Shown here: one piece after another, positions 44,837 through 56,800 of the stretch
Layout of the letters: the number at the start of each line of letters is the position of its first letter
How positions within the stretch are numbered: the first letter of the stretch is position 1
Origin: Aquila chrysaetos chrysaetos
Lineage: Eukaryota > Chordata > Aves > Accipitriformes > Accipitridae
Assembly: GCF_900496995.4 (NCBI RefSeq)
Contig: NC_044005.1
Span: forward strand, 26,975,363-27,039,362
Direction: 5' to 3'
DNA: 64,000 bases
Position numbers and translations under genes: made by a program
The notes under the pieces: model-generated
Seen by the model: only the letters and a program-made list of their open reading frames with translations
Told to the model about the DNA's origin: nothing
Databases searched by the model: none

Positions 44837-47800
44837 GTAAGAGGGGTGGTGGTGGTTGTTGTAAAAATGGGATGAGGAAAACACTGTGTGTTCTGTTAGG
44901 TGCATAAAATATCTTGCTGGCAGCACCTGACAGTTTATACTGAAATAGCCACTGCCTGACATGTAATAGCTGTATGGAAAACAGGAAAGCGTTGGGAAGT
45001 ATGGAGACAGTAAAACATTAACATTCAAGATGTTTATCAAAAATTATCTTTTAATAAGTAAAAAGAAATGTCAGCAACTTGTCAATTAACAGACAGCTGC
45101 CTAGTTTTCACTGGGCATCATGACATTTACTGTGATCACAGTTACATATAATTGTTGTTGCATATAAAGTGAGAAACCTACTCCAAAGTAAGTGTACCAG
45201 AAAAATATGGTGGTTTTTACCATTTTGTCCTAAATGGTTATGCTTCTAAGAATATGTTGTTACTGAGAGGCCCATATTAAAATGATCTTTCTTCAACCTG
45301 CATACAAAATTTAAAACAACCTTTGAAAAATGAACAAAAATCTAACTCTTCATTGAGAATGTGTAGTCTCCTCTCTGCATCTTTTGGAAGGCTGTTGCTT
45401 CACACTTAGCTTTGTAGGAGATGTTGTACAGCATTGTTGGTGGTTTGATGGTGGAGCTTTTCCAGGGGTGACGGGACACCACTACATTGTGCTGGTTTTT
45501 CAGGGCTGTGGTGTTCATGAGTCTTCATAGATCTGTCTGTTGGGTTTGGCTTTCTGTGTCCTCCTGATCTGGCTTGGCAGAATACTGTCCTTGATAATTT
45601 TCCCTTCCATGGATATATCTTTGTTCAAAGTTGTTCTCCATTCTGTCTATAGGCAGATTTTATAAGCGAAGATGCAGCCATTCCACGTGTAGACCGTATT
45701 TTCTATTGCATAATTTGTTTCGAAAAAGTAGTTTGGACTTCTTTCTAGATAGTTCTCCTGTGAAATATTTGTCTAATCAGTCATGATAGCCTCTATTTTG
45801 TTTCATTTTTGTCTGTTACTTCCTTTATCACCAGTCATAGAAACACTGGTGCAGTAGGTGTTTCAGCTGTTAAGCTATTCCCTTTTAAATATAATAATTG
45901 ATGCCAATAGTTCTTAATATTTATTGTGTTCCATTGAAGTACATTTGTTACAAGGAGAAGAACATCTCTGGTTTTATTAGGTAAAACTACTTGCAAGCGC
46001 AAATGTGCACTTCTTGACTAACACTTTTAATTTCTGTGGTTTACCAATGTCAGTTGCCCACAGTGCTGTTTAGTAGCCAGCCAAAGCACTGAGATGTGGA
46101 GCTTGACCTTCTATCCAAAATGTTTGGATAGTGCATTCACATTTATGAAGAGAATACCTTATGTACCCTTACGCTTTCAGATGATGTCTAGTCTGTAGTC
46201 TTTGAAGATGTATATTGTGTTGCATCTTTTTACCTCCAATGGCATTGTTCGTTCTTAGCCTTATCATTGGTGTTACTCTCCATCATATCAACGGTGCCAC
46301 TCTTTCTTAACTCTGTCAATGGCGTTATTCTTTGGTGAGATGTCTACTGCAATTTTTTTGCTTTTCTTAGGTTGAAGGTCGGACCTCCCAAACATTCACA
46401 AGGTGTTTGAACTGTGGCTAGACCCTACAGATCTTAGATTTTCAAAGTTAAACAGACATGTTCTTTCACACATTTTTCAAGCAAAGGATATTCATTCTTT
46501 TTAGCCATAGGAATAAACATAACTGTGTCCTAACACAGCATTCGTGTCTCTTGACATTGAGCACTGTTTTGGACTGCTGTTAAGACCCAGGAGTGGAATA
46601 ATTTTTTCACTTGCTATGTATGCTTTCATTTTGCTTTTTAGAGTAGTATCAGTAACCCCATGGTGTTGACTTAGAATTTCATAGCCCTGTGATTTATGAA
46701 GAACAGCATCTCATACACAAATTTAGGGAAGTTACACTGGTTGGTGACAGGTGGAAGGAGGTAAGAATAATGCATATCCTCTTTTCCATGACAGTAGTGG
46801 CCATCTGCCATCTTCTCCAGTCACAAACCATGTGCTCAACAGAAATGCTAGATTTTGAAGGTTAGACTCAGGCATCTTTGTACTGATGAAACTGATTGCT
46901 ACAGGAAAATTTATCAAGCTTCATTTCACCATCAGATGCCTTTTTGAATAAGCTAATGCTATGCATTTGTAGTAGGTTAACATCCCAGTTCAACTTGGTC
47001 TTCGTTGTTATGCCAGCTATGTTTGCATTTTTTGTTACTTTTATTACGTTATTGACCGATGTGTCATTACACTAGCATATTTTAATGATCTAATTGAGGC
47101 AAGTGAAAATGAATACTGAAGTATGGTAATTTATACATGGTTTGCATGTATAAAGTAGATACATTATTATCCTCAGCACCTTTTCTGATGTTACTTTTCA
47201 GAAAAATCATATTAATAATGTCTCTGCCAACTCTGAATTCTCATTGGCCTTTGGGAAAGAAAATCCTAGCTTTATGAACAATGTATATCCTAAACAAGGA
47301 TTTTCCCTGCAACAAGAAGTAGGGAGATGACTCTTTGTTTATTACATGTATAAAATACTGGAGTTCTGTTCATATAGATGATAGATGCTTCTGTGAACTT
47401 GAGAGATAATATCTTTCCATGACAATAGCTATAAAAGTTCTGTCAAAGTTCTGTCAAAGTCTGAATTAGGCAGCATTCTGCAATTTACCAGGAGTCACGT
47501 CAGGCCATCTTGTCCTCTATTCTGGGTTTTGTGACAATGGGATGCTGAGTTACTCTCCCATGCTGGGCTGCCAGTTTGGATTCTTGAAAGGATTCTCAGT
47601 CCCCAGGGTAGGACCATCACTGGTCCTTACTGGAATGGAGCCAACAGTCAGGAATCTATGGACTGGCCTAGGATCACATAGAGCCTTGTCATACTGAGCT
47701 TATCAGCACACAGCTGGTTTTCTTTGGCGTTATCACTCTGCCACTTTTCCTGAATGCACACCCTTAATTTCTCAGTAGAAAGGAACTTTATTAATTCATT

Positions 47801-50800
47801 ATTATTTCACAAAGAATAGAAGTCTGAATTGTACCAAAGGAAGGGTGAAATGTTTACCACTGTGCTGGAAATCTGAGCCACTTTTCTTAATAATCTTGAT
47901 AACAGTGCAGGTTTGTAATATCATTAAATCATTTCTGGGTGGGTAGGAACATGTTGTTAGGCTAACTCTGATATCTCATGTGGTCTCACTGACTTGTAGT
48001 TTTCAGTTTTACAAGTTCCTGATAACTGTATTAGGTATTGATAGGAGTGGTGATAGACTGGCAGTTTTGCTGCCCCTTAATAGGGGGAATTTGAGAGCAT
48101 TTTGATATCTGACAGACTACTATATGCCTCCTCTTTTTCTTTGGGGGTAACACTTCTGATTGCACTAATTCTGGAAAGAATTGTTACATGTTTAAAGCAG
48201 CAGCCAATTTTTAACGACAGTCCTGCAGAAGCCACAGTAATATTTTAAAATACATTTCCCGATGCAGGTGTGTCTGATAATTCTCAGCTTTTTACATATG
48301 TGCTGTTATTTCTCAATGTTAGATTGCAAAATCTGCGGGATACTCTTAATTTGTACAGGGTTAAGCACATGCTCATTTATGAGAATATCATAATTGTATA
48401 ACTTTTTGTAATTTTGTATGCTGTTGAATCTGCAGCAGTAAATTTATATTGTATTTAGGGATTCAGTTCAGGTGCCATCCCTTTAGAAGTGAGATTGTGC
48501 TGCCCTTCCTTCCTAGACCTCGAAAAGAGAAGACTCTAGCAAGCCAGGATCTGAGAGGTAGGGCCAGCTTTCCAGGACACAGTGTTCTGTGGTAAAAACA
48601 AATCAAAGAATTCTCCCAGATGTCCCAACAGGAACCCAGAATTACTCAAGGTCTGTTAACAATGGGACTGTGTGAGTCATCTCAAATCTAGAACTGGAAA
48701 AAAAAATCTTTTAGGGTTGAAGGCAGGTTAGGGGATACTTATTTACAGGATGAAATACCCAGTTCTTTGTTGAATTATGTCAGTAGTTTAAAGAATAATT
48801 ACCTACTCCCTTCTTTGTACTCGTTCCAACCTTGGAATGTGAAAAATAGCTTCAATCCTCACAATTTTTTTTGCAGTGGAAAGGATGAAATCATCTTTTT
48901 GGTATGTGGCTTTGTCCAGAGCGAGTGGGTAGCTAAACAGGTCTTTCTTTCCCCCCCTGCCCCATTTCCAGGGCCTGTTGAATTGTGCTGCAGCATGTTT
49001 AAGAGTCAGAACGCTGCACGGTGTCTTTCCTAGTTAAAGCCGACAATAGAGAAGCCCAGTCTCATGTTCTATTATTTATTTGTACATTCTCCCATTTTTA
49101 TGAAGGAAATATATAAAATAATACTTGTATGAGGTAGAGGTACCTAATGCACCTTCAGTTGATGGATGGTGGTAGTCCCTGTATTATCTATGTGTTCTTT
49201 CCTAGATGCTGAAGGGGAGTCTCTCCAGTCATTGCTTTCAGAATGGGATAATCCTGTTTTTGTTCCCTGCCCAGAGGTAAGTATTATCTCACATCTCATG
49301 CTAAAATAGGAATCATTTTAGCCTTCTGTTATTGTTTGACATGGGCACCAAAAATGCAAATATTGTAACTGTTGCATATAAGTTATTCAGCGATATATTA
49401 GACTATAGACCTGGCAGTTATGTGTTTTTATAGACTGTTTATATGTAAGTTGTTGTGGATTTATTCAAAGTCAGAGAAGCAGGTATCAGGGTAATCTTTT
49501 GCCTTATGTCATTTCAAAAGCAAAACATTATTGCAAGGTGTCTTGCCCTCTACAGAGATAGTCATCTTAAAATTCAAAGTTATCGAATGGCAAAATTGTA
49601 ATATAGCATCTGTCCTCTTTGTGGACTGAGTTAAAATAACCCAGGTCTCTTCTCTGGGGTGCAACGGGTCTTAAAAGTGTATTTTACTATAGGTATTTTT
49701 ATAGCCTGGCAGTATTATAGCATGTGAGAGGGAAATAATGTTGGAGCTTTTAGAAAAACTTCCTTTGTTGTCATGAGGTAGCATTATCTTTAATCATTAT
49801 GTTGTGTGTGTGTAAACATATGTATGCAACCATTTCCACCTGCAAACAATAGGGATGGAGTAGCAAACCACCTGCTGGTGAGTTTTTGAAAAGGAACAGT
49901 TCTGTTCAGTTGTTTCTGTGACGTCTACTCTGACTCATTTCAGGGTAGTACATCTTTTGTAAAGCAATCCGCTGAGAACTCACGTAGGCTAATAATTAAC
50001 TTCAGGTTTTCTGATAAGTACTTGAAATCAGCTGAATGCGTTGAAGTTAGCAGATGGGAAAGTATATGAGGATGGAATCAGAGGGATTGCCAGATGGTAT
50101 CTTTAGCTAGTGCTATTCTTGTGTAGAAAGCTTAGTTTGTCAAAATACAGAGTTATTTCCATTTTTTTCTTAAAGCTAGTTTGTTGGGGGTATTTTATGT
50201 GTGTTTGGGTTTTTTGCCATATCCTTTATAGCCTGCTTGATCTGTAATTCTGTTTTTACAGATTGCTGTTGATGTGACCAGCAGTCAGGCTGACAATCTG
50301 GCTGTGAAAATTCACAATATCTTGTATCCTTATCGTTTCACCAAAGACATGGTTCATTCAATGCAGGTACAATATGATCTATTACTAGTTTTCACCCCCA
50401 AATTCCCACTTAGCAGATGGGATTTGCTGGTGTTTCTGCCTGGTGGGAAAAAGGTATCCAGGGAAATAGTTCATATCCCTAATTTTCACAAGCACAAACA
50501 GAATTCTTGGTTGCTGTGTGATACCAGCAGACACATATGTCATGCCAGATCTTAATGTCATCTTATGGTTAATCAGCTATCTGTAAGTGACTTTAAAATT
50601 CCTTGAATGTATGGTTAAATCAAATCAAGAGGCAGCCCTGTTACTGCTGCTTAGAAACACTGTTAACTAAGTGATATTTCAATGGGCTGTTTTTTGTATT
50701 TATTGTAGGCATTTGCTTAGTTCATATTCCTCAGAAATCTGTGTCCTGTATCTTCCATTTTTATTGACCTTAGAAATTTAATTCTTCAGCAGAGTGGTTT

Positions 50801-53800
50801 CAAAAGCAAATCCCAGATTTTGTGGAAAGACTTGAAATTTCACTTTATGTCTGCCCTGAAAAGTGATTCTTAAAAATGCCATCATAGCATCAAGTTTAAC
50901 TGTTTTAGTGCTTCTTTATCAAATGTTTTGAATGTTAGCTTAAAAGCTAATGTAAATGTGTGGCTTAAACTTGCATTCTTTTATGGTTTGCCTGGGTAGA
51001 AGTGCCAAAGCGGATTCTCTTCCTCTCTTGCATCTCAATGACAAAAGGCCTATGTGCCCAGTTAGCATTATTCTCGTGCAATCAGGTTGCTGACTTTGAG
51101 ATTGCAGGTTCTAACTGTGTAGGGCATGGTAACGTTGATCTCCAGTGTGGACAAGGATCCAAATGATTCCTTTATGTTGTGTGTGCAAGAATAACAGGAG
51201 TAAATAAAGTTACTACAGTAAACAGATTATGTTTCAAAAAGACAGGAGAGGAAAGCTGGAAAATGGAAAGGTACCATTTTTCTGTTCACTGATAATAAGA
51301 ACTGTTCTTTAAAACTTACTGAGTGGTTCTTTGATTAACTTTTCCTGTGTAATGTTTTCCTTTGTATGTTTTTAAGAAGGTAAAGCTAGAAGATATTACC
51401 ACTTCCCAACTCTGAAGAAGTTAAATACTGCCTTCAGTACCCTATAGCAATTTTGAGAATCTCTGTAGAAAAGACCAAAAGCACAAAATATTGCATCATG
51501 CCACAGAAAAAGAATAAAAAGAATCATCAATGTCTTGCATCCCTGCAAAGAAATAGGATCATCTACTCATTTTTACCTAGGAGGGGACCAATGCACATGT
51601 TGTGAGACAGAGAATTCAGAGTGAGCTCTATCTATGTGACTTGGGGAGAAATTCCTCCCTAACACCACATCTGTTAATTTCAATCTAACAATAAGGTACT
51701 GAAAGCATTGTGCATCCCTGCTTAGTATTCCCTGTAGCTCTGGTTGATTTCTGATGTTTGAGACACATTCTACATCAGAAAATGAGGAAAAAAAAAATGC
51801 TTCCTGGCTGCTACAGATGATCAGCACAAGTCCTTAAATACAGGGCAGGTTAAAAAAGGTAGTTTACATTCTCATTTGGTGATACCAGCAAATCAAATAC
51901 TCAGAGTCGCTGTGCACAGCTTTAATTCCCAACTCAAGGCTTCTACATGACCATTTAATCCATTCTGTAAATTTCCAGCTCCACCTTAGAACAATTAGAG
52001 CTCCTGCCCTTATGTCTCTCTCTGAAAAAATTGATCCACAATTATTTTCTTGGATATTTTGAAACTTTCTTTTAGTTCCAGACTAAACTGTTTCATGACC
52101 AATTTATGGTCATTTGACCTGCTGCCAGTATTGTCTTTTAGCTTAAATAATTGCTGCCTTTTCCATATTTAGCCTCCCACTGTATTTATAAAGAATAATT
52201 ATATACCTTCTCAGTCTCAGTTTTGCTAGGCCAAATTCTTTAAGCCTTTGGGATTAGAAAAGATGTAGCGTCCACTCCCCTAATCATCCTACTGGCTTTT
52301 TGTTGCACTTGATCCATTTTGATTGTCATCTTCTTTTGTTTACCTTCATTTTAAAAATAATTTTACCACTGAGTAATGATTTTTCTGAGTATCTTACAGG
52401 TTCTTCAGCAAGTGGACAATAAATTTATCGCTTGTTTAATCAACACTAGGAATGAAATGGATAAAAAGGCAGGTAAGAGGGGTGATTAACATGAAGTTGA
52501 GGTGGCTGTCAAGTGCAGTTAGACTGCAGAGGGAACTCTGTCCTCTTTGTATTCTCTTCTTGCCTAGGGATGATACTGTGAGTAGAGGAAAATGTTAGTC
52601 TTCACTTGAAATTTCCTGGATCTTCTCTATCTTTATTTTGGACATTGTGGAATGTTCCTACTGCCTTCAGATTGGTGTTATAAAAATAGATTGTACTCAA
52701 ATTACTAACGTCTTTCAGACTCTGTTCACAGTGTCTGGACATACTCATTGTTGAAGCTTGCTGAAGCTGTACAAAAAAGGCATTCAAAACCAGCAGTTTT
52801 TGTAACATTTTTAAAGACTGTATTAAACAGAACAGTTTGTGGGTGACCTCAGCTCTCATTCTGAAGTTAGAAGATGTCAATAGACAAGAGTTTCTGACTC
52901 AATCTAATTACCTTAATTTAAATGCCAATTTGAATCACTAAATTTCTGTTCTGTAGTGACTTTATGTTCTGCCAACACAGCTGCCTCCTCACTTTATTTC
53001 TGTAAAACTGCTGATAGTTACCTTCTAAATGTGGCCTTTAGGGAGTGGTCATTCTTCCCAACCCGTGCAGTTGTCTGGTACAAAGTTGCCTATTTCTCAT
53101 CTATTGTGGTACATTTTTAGATGGAAACCTCTTGATTTTGGTGGACCAACATGCAGCTCATGAACGGATCCGCTTGGAGCAGCTTATTGCAGGTGAGGAT
53201 TCAGATGGTCTTTGGAAAAAAGATAATCAGTGCACAGAAAAGTATAAACAAACTGTCTGGGATGTATGGAACCAATAGGATATTCATTTGTCATCTTTAT
53301 CTTGATCCCTGGGAGAGTGCAGACATTCAGTATCTGTAGCAGTCATAGTATTGGCAGCTGAAAATTGTTACAGTGTTTCTAAAAATAGAAGATATACTTC
53401 CTACCCACAGAACTATCAAACTAAAATAGTCCTGACATAATGAAAGAGCAGGAAGACTGATAGGAAAAACAATGAAGAGGAAATAGAACAACATTAATAA
53501 GATTAAGTGGTTATGCTGTGAAGAATAAGACATGGGATGCAGAGTAAAGAGCATAGTTCATTTGGTTCCTTTTTAGCTGAATACTGTGCTTAAAGCCTAA
53601 AATTTCCACAGTCTGATACTGCAAAGGGATAATAGTGTTCTCTGTAAGCACATTAGCCATTGGTTTCAGTGTTAACAAGCACAATAGCCATCCATCAAGT
53701 ACTTAAAAATCATTGACCTTCTCTTTCATTGACAAATACTGCACAGTTCCTGCAGAGAGGGTTCCAGGAACTCTGCTCCTTTTGGTCAGGTACTGAAAAA

Positions 53801-56800
53801 AGTTAAAAGACCAAAGGGAGAAATGCTTAATGAATAGTATTTTAATGCCATTTATATCAGATTTTTCTGTGGAAAAATTGCTCTCTCTGAGTTGAACTAA
53901 ATATATCAGTAGTTTTTTTGCTATTTAGGGTGACTCTTTTTTGGAACTGGTGGGAAAAAAACAAAGTGGCATTAACCAACCCTTCCCCAGAGACTAGATG
54001 TCTGGTTTGTGACATTCCCAGTCCTCCACAAGTTTCAGGAGAAGGCATTCTGTGGTCACTTTTTAATCCAGACAGAGGATTACATGCCAAACCATAGGGT
54101 CATTAAGGGTAATGCCTGCGTAAATATTCTAAGAGGGGATACTTCTAAATGATTCATTCACAGATTCCTATGAGAAGGAAGCTGCAGCATGTGGCAAGAA
54201 GAAATTACTGTCCTCCTCCATCTCTCCCCCTTTGGAGATTGAAGTTACAGAAGAACAAAGAAGATTTCTACGGTTAGTAATGGCCAATAGCTCTAAACTT
54301 TTGGGGATGGCTCTGTTGACCGGGAAGATCTCTATATATTGCTAGGTTACCATGAAGCTCAGGAGAGAAGCTGTTGATTCTTTCCTGAGCTGAGACCAAT
54401 TGGCTATATCTGTGCTGAGGAAAATAGGTGTGCTTCTCCGGCATGTCATTACAACATCTCAGGACAAAACGCTGTGGTGTGCCATCTCTGTGCTTCTGCA
54501 ATGTGCTCTGGTTTCCCTGGGAAAGTAAATCTTCATGTGTGGGCCAGAAAAGTGCGAAAGCAGTCTCCAACAGATAGTACTGTCTGGGGCTCAGGACTTG
54601 GGAGTGCACACTGGAGTGCAGTGCCCATAGTGTCGATCTAGTCACTGATTTAACAGGCACCGTTTGAGAAGGATGGGGTATGGAAAGTTTGTATTGTGAA
54701 TCCTTCAAAAATGCATTCCTCAATCCTAGGTGCCTGCCAAGAGTAACTAATGAACAGTTTCCCAAATGTTTCAGAATGGTGGCCTAGCTACTATTAGGAT
54801 ATTTAACTTTTGTACTGCAAGAGTTTAGATACAGATTTGTTGTTGGACTATTGCAGACCCGTTGGACACTGATCAAACTTTTTTCCCCAAAATCCTTGTC
54901 TGTCACCTGCCACATGCATTTGTGGGGTTTTTTTCTCTGCATTGTTCTTCATTTTCAGGTGAAGTTCTATCTTAACATTCACAGGACTACCTCATTATTC
55001 TCAAACTGCTCTTTTTTGTGATGCTTGTGGCAAACTCGACAGCTTTTAAATCACTTCTTGTTAAGATTGTTGCTTGTTATAGGGATACACTTGTTTGGTG
55101 TAAAGCCCTTTTTGGTTGTATTCCAATCATAACAGTATCCCTGCTGTATCCGTTTGGTAACTCTTGTGTGACAATGGCCAATACCAGAAATTCCAAAGGA
55201 AAGTGTAAAGCACTATTATGTTCCACCTGCCTGAGGGAAAAATGTGAGAACATAACCATTGCTGTTCACAGTTCAGTAATATTTGGATGCCTTTGTTGTT
55301 CCCATCTCTTAACGATGTTCTTCCTAAAATCACAATATTTGTAATGCTTCTTGTTCAACTTTGAACTATTTTGCACTCATCTTTTGAATGTCTTCCATTT
55401 CTGATATATCTGCTTTTGAGACTGGATGGCCAAAATCGAATACAATATAAAAAGTGAGGGTATCCCATTGATTTGTACAGTAGCTTTGCAGTTGTGCCTG
55501 TATTTTCTGTCTATTATATCCACACCTGATATTTTGCCTGCTTAAAAAAGGCTACTGCTGCTTGCATGAACTGCTTGTTTATTGAATGGTCATGACAATG
55601 AAACACAGAGTTGTGGGAGTTTTTTATTTTCCCTATTTATGTAGGAGCCAACAAAATGTACAAATAGATCAAATTATTCCTGATAACTTGCATTTATTTG
55701 TCCTTAGGAGCAGTGAATTCAGATTTTCTGTCCATTTTTCATTATGCCTTTTTCATTCATCCTACTGATTTCATTCATCATTTTTCTACTTGTTTTAAGT
55801 TCTGATTGAGTTCAACATCATCTTCAGTCTCAGCTAAGCTAAATAATTTTGTGTTTTCTACAAATTTGCCTGCTTGACCAGGCCCCTTCTTTTCCACATC
55901 ATTAATAAACAATTATGAAGATACAGATCAGGACTCATGTCATGTTGAACACTGACCATCTGTTGCCAGCATACCTTTTTTCCGTAGTCTCTGAATCATG
56001 ACTAATGTTACTTCTCTATCCATGACAACCTTTTGCATTTGCATTTCTAGCCACTTTTAAGAGGTGGCATCAAAGGCTTTTTGAAAGACCAAATAAATTC
56101 TGTGAGCTACTTTTCTTCATCAGCTAAATCACAAACATACTACAAAAATCAGTAAGATAAAGCAAATCAGAGAGGCATGGTTTTCTTTGAAGGAAACTGG
56201 TTAAATTATTCAGCACAGTGGGATGCCAGTTGTGATTTTCAGTTATCCCTTAAGATAATTGATCCAACCAGCTTACTGGTGCTGGCTTATTGGTGCTTTT
56301 AATGTGTTGCTCTTTAATTTGTTAGTATTTATTGGCAGTTCATCTCTTTACAATCACTCTATGAGACTATCCTTACTAAAAAGTTATGAATTAAAAGTGC
56401 TATGTAAGAATCTAAATTCTGTTGTTATTGTTGCTGGCAGAGTATGACTGTATTCTGTGGTAAAGTTTGATGTAATGAAATAAATTAACTTCCCTGAAAG
56501 ACCTTTCTCTTCAGCTATGTTTGCTATTTAATAGTTCAGCTGGACCTCTGGTTCACCTGCAGCTTTGATTCTGTTATTTGTCTACTAAGCATTGTAGTAA
56601 TGCATTGTTCTGTTGACTCTCTTGAACTTCCTTTTTTTTTTTCCCCCTTGAAAAAAAAAAAAGGCCTGATTGACTTCAATAGCTGCTTGGATTCTGTCAT
56701 TTCACCACAATGGGCTTTTTCTGTCTCTCTCTGCTCTTGCTGAAGGCTATACATGTCTTCTGTTTTGGGGTAGAATTACACAAGTCATCTCCGTATGGAG

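Noticed and set aside
44837-49205. Apparent absence of MLH3 exon 3
   Set aside because: Exon 2 joins exon 4 in frame, so loss was considered, but a 99-base exon with correct phase, splice sites and a conserved PFRS-x4-LPFLPR segment is present at 48459-48557.
54274-54765. 163-codon open frame on the minus strand in MLH3 intron 8
   Set aside because: No recognisable domain, no splice or promoter context, composition like the surrounding intron; long frames of this size arise by chance in 64 kb.
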